The position numbers and the translations under genes are program-made. The notes under the pieces are model-generated. The model ran no database searches. It worked only from the letters and a program-made list of their open reading frames with translations, and was not told where the DNA came from. From Mucilaginibacter sp. (GTDB taxonomy: Bacteria; Bacteroidota; Bacteroidia; Sphingobacteriales; Sphingobacteriaceae), in the NCBI GenBank assembly GCA_028288285.1, contig JAQBNZ010000156.1, positions 1-64,000 of the forward strand: DNA of 64,000 nucleotides, written 5' to 3'. Every line of letters starts with the position of its first letter. Positions within the stretch are counted from its first letter, which is position 1. Positions 17,804 through 27,225 of this stretch are shown here, one piece after another.

Positions 17804-18760
17804 TTATTGTAAATTAACAATATTGGCAGGAAGAATTTTTGCATCAATTTCTGCTCCCCAGGTATTGGTTTCCCAGCCGGTAACTTTACCACAATTACCG
17901 CCATTCCAGCTATGATTAGCATCTCCATGAGAATTGGTAAAGTTTACCTTATTGTTGGTAATAGTATTTAATGCACAGCCTGATGTATGCTGGTTCCAGA
18001 TGTATATGCCTACGTTGGTAAAGGGTTGCTGCCTTCCAAATATTTTATTCCTGATAATTTGGATATTGGTACCACCAGCTATAGCTATCCCATACTGGCC
18101 CGGATCAACAAGGATGTTATCTTTCACTATCATATATGATCCGCCATTATCGCCCAGCATAATCCCCCCACCGGTTTTGCTTGGCCCTCCTCCACGTATG
18201 TGGTTACCAATTATTTGTATAGGGTCATTAACAGTACCATTTGTTTTATACATATTAATAACATCTTCGGGGTTGCCTGCTCCTAAGTTATTTTGGCATT
18301 TATTAAAATTAACCCTATTACCCTTACCATAAACCTCATTAAATTGCGCCATCTGCCCCTTTGGTAATGGCCCATGCATATTTTTGAATTGATTATGAAT
18401 TATTTTGATGCCTTCACTTTTGTAAGCGTAAACACCAGTTTCGGTGTTTTCAAAATAACAATTTATGACTGTAATATTTTTACTGTTTATAATATCCGCT
18501 CCATTCTGTTTTGAAGAGCGTAGCCGGCAATTTTTTATGGTTATATTATAACAATTGGTAAGTTTTATACAATCGGCTTCGCCACCTTTAATATCTAAGT
18601 TACTTATAACCATGTCATGCGCACCATTTAAAGTAATTGGCTTTGATGGTGTATAAAATTTATTGTTATCAGCCTTAAAAAAAATTAAAGCGTTGTAAAC
18701 AAATACACCTAAAAAAATAAGTATAATAAAGTAAGTGACATGTTTGCTTACAGTTATCAT
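17804..18760 (-). CDS. right-handed parallel beta-helix repeat protein, membrane-anchored/secreted
   Basis: N-terminal TM then repeated NITIKNCRL/NITVINCYFENT/IKIIHNQFKN/IQIIRNKIFG beta-helix turns. Confidence 0.88.
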   Translation of the reverse strand: MITVSKHVTYFIILIFLGVFVYNALIFFKADNNKFYTPSKPITLNGAHDMVISNLDIKGGEADCIKLTNCYNITIKNCRLRSSKQNGADIINSKNITVINCYFENTETGVYAYKSEGIKIIHNQFKNMHGPLPKGQMAQFNEVYGKGNRVNFNKCQNNLGAGNPEDVINMYKTNGTVNDPIQIIGNHIRGGGPSKTGGGIMLGDNGGSYMIVKDNILVDPGQYGIAIAGGTNIQIIRNKIFGRQQPFTNVGIYIWNQHTSGCALNTITNNKVNFTNSHGDANHSWNGGNCGKVTGWETNTWGAEIDAKILPANIVNLQ

Positions 18761-18827
18761 TATTATTTTAGCAATTAAATAAAAGGGATATAAAGATTCG
18801 ACTTTAGCTCAAGATAACCGGGAAACA

Positions 18828-19604
18828 CTATGGCGTCTCGTCTACTATGTATCTTTTTTTGTTAGACAGTAAGATAAATTTTTCCTTAAATACCATATAA
18901 ACAAATACAGGCCCATATAACACATATCGCCTCCATAGATGATTAGGTTCATTTATCAAACGGATAAACCACTCTAAACCTAAATTTATCCAAAATTTAC
19001 TTGGCCGTTTTACAGTACCCGAATAAAAATCAAACACAGCGCCAACAGAACATATAACATTGGCATCCAATTTATCCTTGTTGATAAAAACCCATTTTTC
19101 TTGCTTAGGGGCAGTCATTCCCACAAATAAAACATCCGGTTTAAAAGAATTAATGCTGGCTATCATAAGTGCATTATCTGCACTGTTAAACTCTTTTTTA
19201 AACGGCGGAGAGTGGGTACCAACTTTAATTGCAGGATACTCAATGGCCAGGCGCTTTTTTATACCATCTAAAGTTTCTTCTGATGAGCCCAGGTAAAAGC
19301 ACCTGCCACCCGTTATACTTAGTTTTTTTAATAAGTGTTTATGCAGATCGGCTCCTGCTATCTTTTTTATTTTTTTCCCTTTTAAAATTTTAGCTGCGCC
19401 AACTATGCCAATACCATCCGGCAAAAGCATGTCAGATTCTATTAATACCTTTTTAAAGGTATCATCCTTTTCGGCAATTATATAAGAGTATTGATTAAGC
19501 GTATTGATAACACATTTTGACTCTTGATTAATTTGATCAAATTGATCTAAGCTCGAGGTAAAAATTGAATAGTCAAATAACCTTAACGTTTCGTATCTAT
19601 TCAT
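18828..19604 (-). CDS. WecG/TagA/CpsF family glycosyltransferase
   Basis: LLPDGIGIVGAAKIL, FYLGSSEETL, DVLFVGMTAPKQEKWV motifs. Confidence 0.94.
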   Translation of the reverse strand: MNRYETLRLFDYSIFTSSLDQFDQINQESKCVINTLNQYSYIIAEKDDTFKKVLIESDMLLPDGIGIVGAAKILKGKKIKKIAGADLHKHLLKKLSITGGRCFYLGSSEETLDGIKKRLAIEYPAIKVGTHSPPFKKEFNSADNALMIASINSFKPDVLFVGMTAPKQEKWVFINKDKLDANVICSVGAVFDFYSGTVKRPSKFWINLGLEWFIRLINEPNHLWRRYVLYGPVFVYMVFKEKFILLSNKKRYIVDETP

Positions 19605-19821
19605 TTATAAAATCGTGATAGCTTGTGCCGGGGATATGATTAATATGATACATTTAATAATAAATAATATAAGCTGAATTTAGGCTTATATACGATAATA
19701 ATCTCTATAAGTTACGACATTCTAAACAAATCCGACTTTGAATTAATACTCTGTAATATAATAAATCTCTCAATTCAAAAATAAATAACAAGGGTTAAAA
19801 ATATACATTTAAACGCCACCT

Positions 19822-20556
19822 TCAAATCAGTGTAGATATTTTTACAAAATTAATCCAGTTAATAATCGAATCGTTGTCGAAATGGTCGGTTATATTTCCT
19901 TTTAAATCAAAATCAGGATGCAACATAATTTCTACAATGTTATCCTGATGTCCATTCTGATTCTTTAAAAACTTATCAACTGTTTCAAAATAAACCGAGT
20001 AGTTAAGTTTGTTATTAATTATTATACGGTTAATATATTTGCGGTATAAAAATTTAATGTAGCTATCCTCCTTATAGGTTTGTGCCAAACGCAATTTTAA
20101 ATTAAAATGTCGGGCAGCCGTAATAAACAACTTATAAAAGCCAGGTAGGGTATGTAGATGATAATGAGAATCAAGGTGAGTAACAGGTAACTTATTTACA
20201 AATGCAAGGTTTATCTGAGCATATATCTCGTTTGCAAAATCCCGCTTATCATTGTTACTAATAAAGTTAATTTTCTTACCAATTTTATTTACATCGAAAT
20301 TTCCATCAGCATTTAAAAAATTCCTGTTGATGTTTGTAAGCGGCTTACCCTCGGCCAGGTTTACATGCACACCTAAATTACAAACACACGATGTAGTATG
20401 TGCAAGTTGCACACTCTCCTGAAATCCTATTGTGTTAGTTAAAACCGAAGCGCTGTTAATATACCCATGTTCAAAACAATGTATGATAGCTTTGTTAACA
20501 GATTCATTTAAGCCAAAATCATCGGCATTTGCTAATACATTTTCTGGTATAGGCAT
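19822..20556 (-). CDS. ChbG/YdjC-family carbohydrate deacetylase
   Basis: NADDFGLNESVNKAI N-terminus; THLDSHYHLH metal-binding motif. Confidence 0.9.
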   Translation of the reverse strand: MPIPENVLANADDFGLNESVNKAIIHCFEHGYINSASVLTNTIGFQESVQLAHTTSCVCNLGVHVNLAEGKPLTNINRNFLNADGNFDVNKIGKKINFISNNDKRDFANEIYAQINLAFVNKLPVTHLDSHYHLHTLPGFYKLFITAARHFNLKLRLAQTYKEDSYIKFLYRKYINRIIINNKLNYSVYFETVDKFLKNQNGHQDNIVEIMLHPDFDLKGNITDHFDNDSIINWINFVKISTLI

Positions 20557-20913
20557 ATTATTAAGGTGAAAGATATTTGACTATAACCTACAATATATAT
20601 AAAAATAAAAAATTGTAAACGTAAGAGTTATAATTAATTTAAATGGTAAAAAAAAACACAAATTTCACAATATTTTCTCATTTATTTCACTATTTTCGCA
20701 CAAATATATAAATATCATTCAGTTATGCAGAAGGTTGAAGTACCTCTTTCATTAAAAGAAATAATATTTCCATAACCTTCATTCTATATTATTTATTCAC
20801 TCAATTGCGCATAACTATATAACTAATAATTAAAAATAAATAGCAGTTAAAATTGGATTCTCCATACACACCCATGTCAAAAAATCTCATTAATATACTT
20901 TCAAATTACTAAT

Positions 20914-21690
20914 ATGAACTTAAAGCATTTACTAATTTTTTCATTAATAGTTCTTGTTTTCACTAACTCTTCCTGTACCAGTTATAAAAACATACCTTAT
21001 TTTCAAAATTTAAACAGGGATAGTATAACAACTGAAAGTATTGAAAACTATTCTCAGTTAACTATTCAGCCCGGAGATTTATTGGGCATACATGTATCCA
21101 GCTTAAATAACGAGGCTGATTCTAAATACAATTATAATCTTGAACGTGCTTTTGGTAACAGTAATTTAGACAGAGCCGAAGAGAATGCTGTTGTGGGTTA
21201 TCTGGTTGATCCTAATGGCGATATTCGCCTACCGAGCATTGGAACGCTAAAAGTTTCTGGTTCAACTACTTTTGAAATAGCTAAATTATTAGAAAAAAAA
21301 TTACTTATTGATTTAAAAGACCCTACAGTAAATGTGCGTATTCAAAATTTTAGAGTATCTGTTTTAGGCGATGTAAAAAACCCCGGAACATTTTTGATTA
21401 CAAACGAACGCCTTACATTAACAGAAGCACTGAGCCGGGCCGGCGATCTAAATATCACAGGTATCCGCCAGATTTTATTAATAAGAGAAATAAATGGTAA
21501 AAGAACTTATGTACCTATTGACCTTAATTCAAAGGATATAATTAAATCTCCCTATTACTACTTAAAGAACAATGATGTTGTTTATGTGAAACCTAATCGT
21601 GCAAGGGCAGAAGATAATGGTTCTACATTCCAAAGAGCCGGCTTAATTGTTTCTGTCCTTTCCATAATAGCAATCCTGATATCAAGATAA
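20914..21690 (+). CDS. wza: polysaccharide export outer membrane lipoprotein (Wza-like)
   Basis: Lipobox TNSSC, YQLTIQPGDLLGIHV-type poly_export domain, SLBB, C-terminal TM. Confidence 0.93.
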   Translation: MNLKHLLIFSLIVLVFTNSSCTSYKNIPYFQNLNRDSITTESIENYSQLTIQPGDLLGIHVSSLNNEADSKYNYNLERAFGNSNLDRAEENAVVGYLVDPNGDIRLPSIGTLKVSGSTTFEIAKLLEKKLLIDLKDPTVNVRIQNFRVSVLGDVKNPGTFLITNERLTLTEALSRAGDLNITGIRQILLIREINGKRTYVPIDLNSKDIIKSPYYYLKNNDVVYVKPNRARAEDNGSTFQRAGLIVSVLSIIAILISR

Positions 21691-21701
21691 TTTACACATA
21701 A

Positions 21702-24128
21702 ATGAGCAAGCAAAATTCAAATACTCAAATAGCAGCTTTTACATTACCGGTATCAGAAAGTAAATCAACAGATACCAGTAAGCTTATTAAAAAATACATT
21801 TTTCATTGGCCTTTATTTGTTTTATGTAGTGTATTGGCACTTGTGGCCGCTTATTTTTACACAGAACGCACTAACCCTATATATCCCGTATTAGCAACCC
21901 TTGAATTTAAAACGCCGGTTAGTTCAGATGGTACAGTCACTAATAAAAACGGCGTTGACCAACAGCTTGATCCTATTAAGACCCCAGTAATAGTTGAAAA
22001 CGAGATTGAGGTTATGCAATCTAAAAAGCTGATGTATCAGGTTGTTAATAATTTGCAGCTATGGGTTTCTTACACTCATAAAAAAACAGCTAAAAATATT
22101 GAGCTTTATAAAAACAGTCCGGTTCAGTTCCAATTTGTAAAAGCCGATGGCAGTATTGATGCCAAAGGCGAAAAACTGCTGATTTCAATCAAAAACCGCA
22201 ATTCATATATTCTAAAAGATGATGTGAATGGTGATAAGGAATATAAATTTTCATCGCCTGTTAAAAGCGAATTTGGCACCTGGATGTTGTTGCCAACCTC
22301 AAACATTGATAACTATATTGGCTCAGCAATTGACATAAAGGTACAAGATCCGGACCTGGTATCAGACAGTTATTTGACTCAGATTAAGGTAACTTTAGAG
22401 AATAAAGATGCTCCTTTTGTTAACCTATCTACTTCAGACGAAATACCTGCAAGAGGAAAGGACATTCTTAACTCATTAATGGCCTTATATCAAAAAGATG
22501 CCCTTATTGATAAAGGTAAAGACGCTCAAAACACGCTTAACTTTATTACCTCACGCTTAGATTCCATAAACAAAGGGTTAAATATTGCCGAAATGAATAT
22601 TGAGCAATATAAAAGTAACCAGGGCATGACAGATATTATATCGCAGGCCCAGGGTTTTCGTGATATTAAACAAGCTAATATTAAAGCACAAAATGATGTA
22701 ACTATTCAATTAAAAATAGTTAGTGAATTAGAAAAGTGGGTTAATTCCCCTCAAAATTCCGAAAAATTGCCGGCTACAAGTGCTTATCTGCAAGACCCAA
22801 GCTTAATGGGGTTATATGATAAACTGGCTACCCTTCAGTTGCAACGCCAACAATTATTAGCTACTACGCCAGAAACTAACCCAATGTTTGATCCTATCAA
22901 CCAACAGATAGCTACATTGCGAACCGCTTTTAAAGAAAAAATCCGTACAATAAAATCTTCATTACTGGCAACTCAAGGTCAAATGAAAAGCTTTGATTCA
23001 GGTATACAAACTTCATTAAAAAAGATACCTGATCAGGATAGACAATATGCTTCAATGAAAAGGGAGCAAGAGAGTAAAGAAAGAATTTACACCTTCTTGT
23101 TAGAGAAAAAAGAGCAGGTAGCATTAAGATATGCTTCATCTGTTTCAGACTCTGAGGTGGTTGATGATGCCCATGCGGGTAAAGCGAAGTGGCCACAACC
23201 TGCTATTATCTATCCTTTAGCTTTAATATTAGGCATGGCCGGCGCCGCAGGATTAATTTATGCAAGAGAAAGCGTAAACGAACGCATTATGCACCGCAAA
23301 CAAATTGAAGATGCTGTAAGCGTTCCGGTTATAGGTGAACTCGCTTATCAAGAATCAAGCACACCAATAGTGGTTACTGAAGGAAGAGGTAAGTTTGCCA
23401 TTGGCGAACAATTCCGTGTATTGCGTACCAATTTATTTCATCTGCATGGCAATAATGAAAGTGGCCGTGTTACCCTATTCACATCCAGCATTAGTGGCGA
23501 GGGCAAGAGCTTTGTTAGTTCTAATTTAGCCGTAACACTTGCTTACGCTAAAAGAAAAACCATCCTTCTTGAGTTGGATCTTAGGAAACCTAAAGTATCT
23601 GGTGTGTTTGGGCTTTCTCCGGACCATGCAGGAATAAGCGATTACTTATCAGGAAATATATCTGATCTAAGTAAGCTGATACAGCCATCTGGTATAGCCG
23701 GACTTGATGTGTTAGGATGCGGACCAATACTTCCTAACCCATCTGAGTTATTAGAAAAAGAAACTCTTGATCAATTAATTAATAAACTTAAAGAGAGTTA
23801 CGATGATATTTTAATTGACTCCCCTCCAATACACCTTGTAACAGATTCGTTGATTATTGCCAGAGTTGTTGATGCATCACTGTACATGGTGCGCCAGGGC
23901 TATACACATAAAGATGAGCTTGAATTCATTAATGAAATAAATGAATCTAAAAGGCTGCCTAAATATAGCCTGGTGTTTAACGGTATTAAAAAAGAAAACT
24001 TCAGTTATAGCTATGGCTATAGCTATGGTTATGGAAATGGATACGGTAATAGCTATTATAATTCATATGCCGAAGGAAGCAAGGAAAGCTTTGGCGATAA
24101 GATAAAAGGATTTTTGAAGAGGTTTTAA
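21702..24128 (+). CDS. wzc: chain-length/co-polymerase with C-terminal tyrosine autokinase (Wzc-like)
   Basis: Wzz domain, Walker A TSSISGEGKSFVSSNLA, DDILIDSPP, tyrosine-rich C-terminus. Confidence 0.96.
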   Translation: MSKQNSNTQIAAFTLPVSESKSTDTSKLIKKYIFHWPLFVLCSVLALVAAYFYTERTNPIYPVLATLEFKTPVSSDGTVTNKNGVDQQLDPIKTPVIVENEIEVMQSKKLMYQVVNNLQLWVSYTHKKTAKNIELYKNSPVQFQFVKADGSIDAKGEKLLISIKNRNSYILKDDVNGDKEYKFSSPVKSEFGTWMLLPTSNIDNYIGSAIDIKVQDPDLVSDSYLTQIKVTLENKDAPFVNLSTSDEIPARGKDILNSLMALYQKDALIDKGKDAQNTLNFITSRLDSINKGLNIAEMNIEQYKSNQGMTDIISQAQGFRDIKQANIKAQNDVTIQLKIVSELEKWVNSPQNSEKLPATSAYLQDPSLMGLYDKLATLQLQRQQLLATTPETNPMFDPINQQIATLRTAFKEKIRTIKSSLLATQGQMKSFDSGIQTSLKKIPDQDRQYASMKREQESKERIYTFLLEKKEQVALRYASSVSDSEVVDDAHAGKAKWPQPAIIYPLALILGMAGAAGLIYARESVNERIMHRKQIEDAVSVPVIGELAYQESSTPIVVTEGRGKFAIGEQFRVLRTNLFHLHGNNESGRVTLFTSSISGEGKSFVSSNLAVTLAYAKRKTILLELDLRKPKVSGVFGLSPDHAGISDYLSGNISDLSKLIQPSGIAGLDVLGCGPILPNPSELLEKETLDQLINKLKESYDDILIDSPPIHLVTDSLIIARVVDASLYMVRQGYTHKDELEFINEINESKRLPKYSLVFNGIKKENFSYSYGYSYGYGNGYGNSYYNSYAEGSKESFGDKIKGFLKRF

Positions 24129-24139
24129 TAGTTCTTTAT

Positions 24140-24178
24140 ACTTTAAATGTTCTGATATACAATTCAGAACATTTAAGT
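24140..24178. terminator. hairpin 1 downstream of wzc
   Basis: ACTTTAAATGTTCTGA...TCAGAACATTTAAGT. Confidence 0.6.
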
Positions 24179-24185
24179 ATTGATT

Positions 24186-24234
24186 AGATAGTAATACCAA
24201 TCTTAACTAAATAAGATTGGTATTACTATCTTTT
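24186..24234 (+). terminator. hairpin 2 downstream of wzc (perfect 20-bp stem then TTTT)
   Basis: AGATAGTAATACCAATCTTA-ACTAAA-TAAGATTGGTATTACTATCT-TTT. Confidence 0.8.
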
Positions 24235-24388
24235 ACTGCAGAATAGATGCTTAACTATATACCCTATTATATCAATAGCTAAACTTGTTAGGTATTAATA
24301 TTCGGCATACAATAGTAAACTCTCCTCAGATGGACAATTGGAAAGTATTGCAGCCTTAATCAACTACATTATCTCATAAACATATATA

Positions 24389-25735
24389 ATGATTGGCAAT
24401 GTTGCTCAAAAATTAAGCTTTAAAAATCTGAAAGGACGATCGCAGGTTGTTGCTAAAAACGCAATTATATCTTTGATGTTTAAAGGCTTTAGCATACTGT
24501 TAAGCTTTGTATTTGTCCCTTTATATTTAAGTTCGGTAGGACAAAGGCAATATGGGATAATTTTAACAATAACATCGGTATCAAACTTCATTTCATTTTT
24601 TGACGTTGGGATAGGTAATGGTTTACGTAGCAAACTTGGAAAAGCTATTGCAAATAATGATAAAATATTAGCCAGGAAGTACGTAAGCACATCTTACTTT
24701 TATGTAGCCATTTTCTTTACCTGTGTATTTATATTATATTGTATTGCTGCTTCATGGATAGAGTGGTCAAAGATCTTAAATATCCCCGTTAATGAAATTC
24801 AAAACCTGAATAGCTGGGTTTTTGGGGTAATAGCTTTTTTCATCATTCGCTTTGTAATACAATTAGTAGGCAACGTGTTAATGGCCGACCAAAAATCATC
24901 TTTAAACGATTCTATTCAATTTTCTACCAGCCTTTTAACCATAATTATTTGCCTAATCTTAAAGCAGATTAACAGCCTGAATTTTTATACCCTTTTATTA
25001 ACCACTTGTGCACTGCCGGTTTTAGTGTTAATAATATACTCGATAATTTTATATTCTACAAAATATAAATGGTTACGCCCTTCATTTGCATATGTTGACC
25101 ATTCCATAAGAAAAGACTTGTTAGGCCTTGGTTTAAAATTTTTCCTTATCCAAATAGTTGCATTAACAATATTTTCAACTACCAATATCCTTATAGCCCA
25201 ACTGTTTAATATTGCAGATGTTACCACTTATAACATAGCCTTTAAATTTTATAATATTACAGTAATGGTATTTTCTATACTAATGTCGCCCTTGTGGGGA
25301 GCATTTACTAATGCATGGTACCAAAACGATGTAAAATGGATAACTAAAAACATTAAATATTACATCGGCATACTACTTTTATTTGTGTTAGTGAACTTAA
25401 TACAATATTTTATTTATCCGCATTTTATACATATTTGGCTAAAAAGAGAGCTGGTAATACCTGGTGTACTTGTAGTAAGCTTCATATTATATAATTTCAT
25501 ATTTTGTTATAACGACATCTTTGCTCACTTTTTGGCAAGTATAGGACAAGTGAACAGGCAAGTATATGCTGCTGTGGCTGGTGGAGTGTTAAATATACCA
25601 ATAACCATTTATCTTGCTAAGAACACACATCTTGGAATATCGGCTATTTTGTTTGCAAATATCATTTGTTTGTTACCAAGCACCATAGTTACTACGATAC
25701 AAACAATACAGTTATTAAAAAAGGGTAAAATATAA
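24389..25735 (+). CDS. oligosaccharide flippase (Wzx), paralogue of 16207..17568
   Basis: GIILTITSVSNFISFFDVGIGNGLRSKLGKAIA motif; about 12 TM. Confidence 0.92.
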   Translation: MIGNVAQKLSFKNLKGRSQVVAKNAIISLMFKGFSILLSFVFVPLYLSSVGQRQYGIILTITSVSNFISFFDVGIGNGLRSKLGKAIANNDKILARKYVSTSYFYVAIFFTCVFILYCIAASWIEWSKILNIPVNEIQNLNSWVFGVIAFFIIRFVIQLVGNVLMADQKSSLNDSIQFSTSLLTIIICLILKQINSLNFYTLLLTTCALPVLVLIIYSIILYSTKYKWLRPSFAYVDHSIRKDLLGLGLKFFLIQIVALTIFSTTNILIAQLFNIADVTTYNIAFKFYNITVMVFSILMSPLWGAFTNAWYQNDVKWITKNIKYYIGILLLFVLVNLIQYFIYPHFIHIWLKRELVIPGVLVVSFILYNFIFCYNDIFAHFLASIGQVNRQVYAAVAGGVLNIPITIYLAKNTHLGISAILFANIICLLPSTIVTTIQTIQLLKKGKI

Positions 25736-25736
25736 T

Positions 25737-25850
25737 ATGAATTTAATTACAAGGGCTAATAACATAGTGTTGCTTTTACTTGCGGCATATATACCTTTTG
25801 TTATAATTTATCTCGGCTTCATTTATTTAAGCACTTCAAGTGATTTATAA
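25737..25850 (+). CDS. 37-aa putative single-pass membrane protein, not in ORF track
   Basis: MNLITRANNIVLLLLAAYIPFVIIYLGFIYLSTSSDL*; starts 1 nt after the wzx stop and ends before the polymerase gene. Confidence 0.6.
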   Translation: MNLITRANNIVLLLLAAYIPFVIIYLGFIYLSTSSDL

Positions 25851-25868
25851 TAATATAACAGATAACAG

Positions 25869-27203
25869 ATGATATTTCTATCTATAGCAATTTTCTCAGC
25901 ATTGTTAGCAGCTGGCTTGTACAATCGAACCTTATGTATACAGTTGTTTATAGTTATATTTATAATATTCCCGGATAGTATGCCCATGATAGGATTTTTT
26001 GGTCTTGGTTTAATAAAAGCTTCCACAATTTTGGTCTTTGCGTTAAATTGCTACAAAAATGGACCTAAACTAAGCTCTAATTACTTCTATATTTTAATTG
26101 TATTTACCATACTAATTTTACCATCTTATATGTTTGCCGAGAACTCTACGGGCATATATTTATACTTCTCACAATTTTTCGTTTCTACTTTTTTGCCCGG
26201 CATAACAATTTATAAATACATTAATGATACAAAGAATCTAAAGAGCGTGTATAAGGCCATATGCTTTTCTTTTTTTGTAATGTGTGGTTATGGTCTTTTT
26301 GAGTTGGTGGCAAATTATAACCCGCTTATAGAAAGCTTAAAGGCTTATTCAACCAAAAAAACCGTGTTTGAATATACCGGTGTTAGCCAAGTTAGGTTGG
26401 GCTTTTCAAGAAGAATCCAATCTACATCATGGCATCCAATTGCTTTCGGTGGCTATTTGTCACTCTTTATTCCAATTATACTTTCCCCACTTTTTGATAT
26501 TAACTCATCAATTATTCCAAATCCTCTAAAATCTTTTGCAAAAAATAAATCAATAATATTAATTCTTTTAGCATTAATGTTATTTAATTTATTTGTTTGC
26601 CTTTCACGTTCGGCATGGGTTGCTGGCATAGTTGCTTTAGCTTATATCATTTTCAGCCATCGTAAATATTTAATGTATCGTAAAAAGGAGTTAAAATATA
26701 TTGCGCTTTTTGTCATTTTACCTGTAGCAGGTTACGGTATATATTACATAGTTGATAAATTGTCACATGTGACCTATGGCGGTAGTTCTACAGATATGAG
26801 AGAAGTTCAGGCAAATTATGTTTATAACTTAGTTAAAAATGATTTAGCAATTGGTTTAGGCGACTCAGCAATATCTAATATATTAGCTAAAGGACTCAGT
26901 GGCCAAGCATTCGGGTTTGAAAGTACATTGATGGCTTTTCCAGTAAATCATGGTATAGTAGGATCTTTAGGCTATTTTTTATTATACCTGTCAACATTTG
27001 TGCTCCTAATACGCCCAAATAAAACAGTTTTCACAGCATTCTTTCATGCTACATTAATTACACATATAGCCTTTACAGTGCTAACCGGAGAAATGAAAAC
27101 AACAACAATGTTTTGGTTCTTATTTTCCATTTTCTATGCAGCACACATTGATCAACTAAAACCTAAAACGATTTTTATATTAAACAAGCAACCCGAAATT
27201 TAG
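25869..27203 (+). CDS. O-antigen ligase/polymerase family (Wzy-like) membrane protein
   Basis: Multi-TM with large periplasmic loop; LFVCLSRSAWVAGIVALAYIIF ligase-type segment. Confidence 0.85.
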   Translation: MIFLSIAIFSALLAAGLYNRTLCIQLFIVIFIIFPDSMPMIGFFGLGLIKASTILVFALNCYKNGPKLSSNYFYILIVFTILILPSYMFAENSTGIYLYFSQFFVSTFLPGITIYKYINDTKNLKSVYKAICFSFFVMCGYGLFELVANYNPLIESLKAYSTKKTVFEYTGVSQVRLGFSRRIQSTSWHPIAFGGYLSLFIPIILSPLFDINSSIIPNPLKSFAKNKSIILILLALMLFNLFVCLSRSAWVAGIVALAYIIFSHRKYLMYRKKELKYIALFVILPVAGYGIYYIVDKLSHVTYGGSSTDMREVQANYVYNLVKNDLAIGLGDSAISNILAKGLSGQAFGFESTLMAFPVNHGIVGSLGYFLLYLSTFVLLIRPNKTVFTAFFHATLITHIAFTVLTGEMKTTTMFWFLFSIFYAAHIDQLKPKTIFILNKQPEI

Positions 27204-27225
27204 AATGTTTTATCATGAATATACT

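Noticed and set aside
17934-18332. 132-aa plus-strand ORF antisense to the beta-helix protein
   Set aside because: The opposite strand has clear beta-helix periodicity; this frame is a by-product.
24000-24070. Short tandem-like repeats agctatggctatagctatggttatgg
   Set aside because: They encode the tyrosine-rich Wzc tail; ordinary BY-kinase feature rather than an independent DNA repeat.
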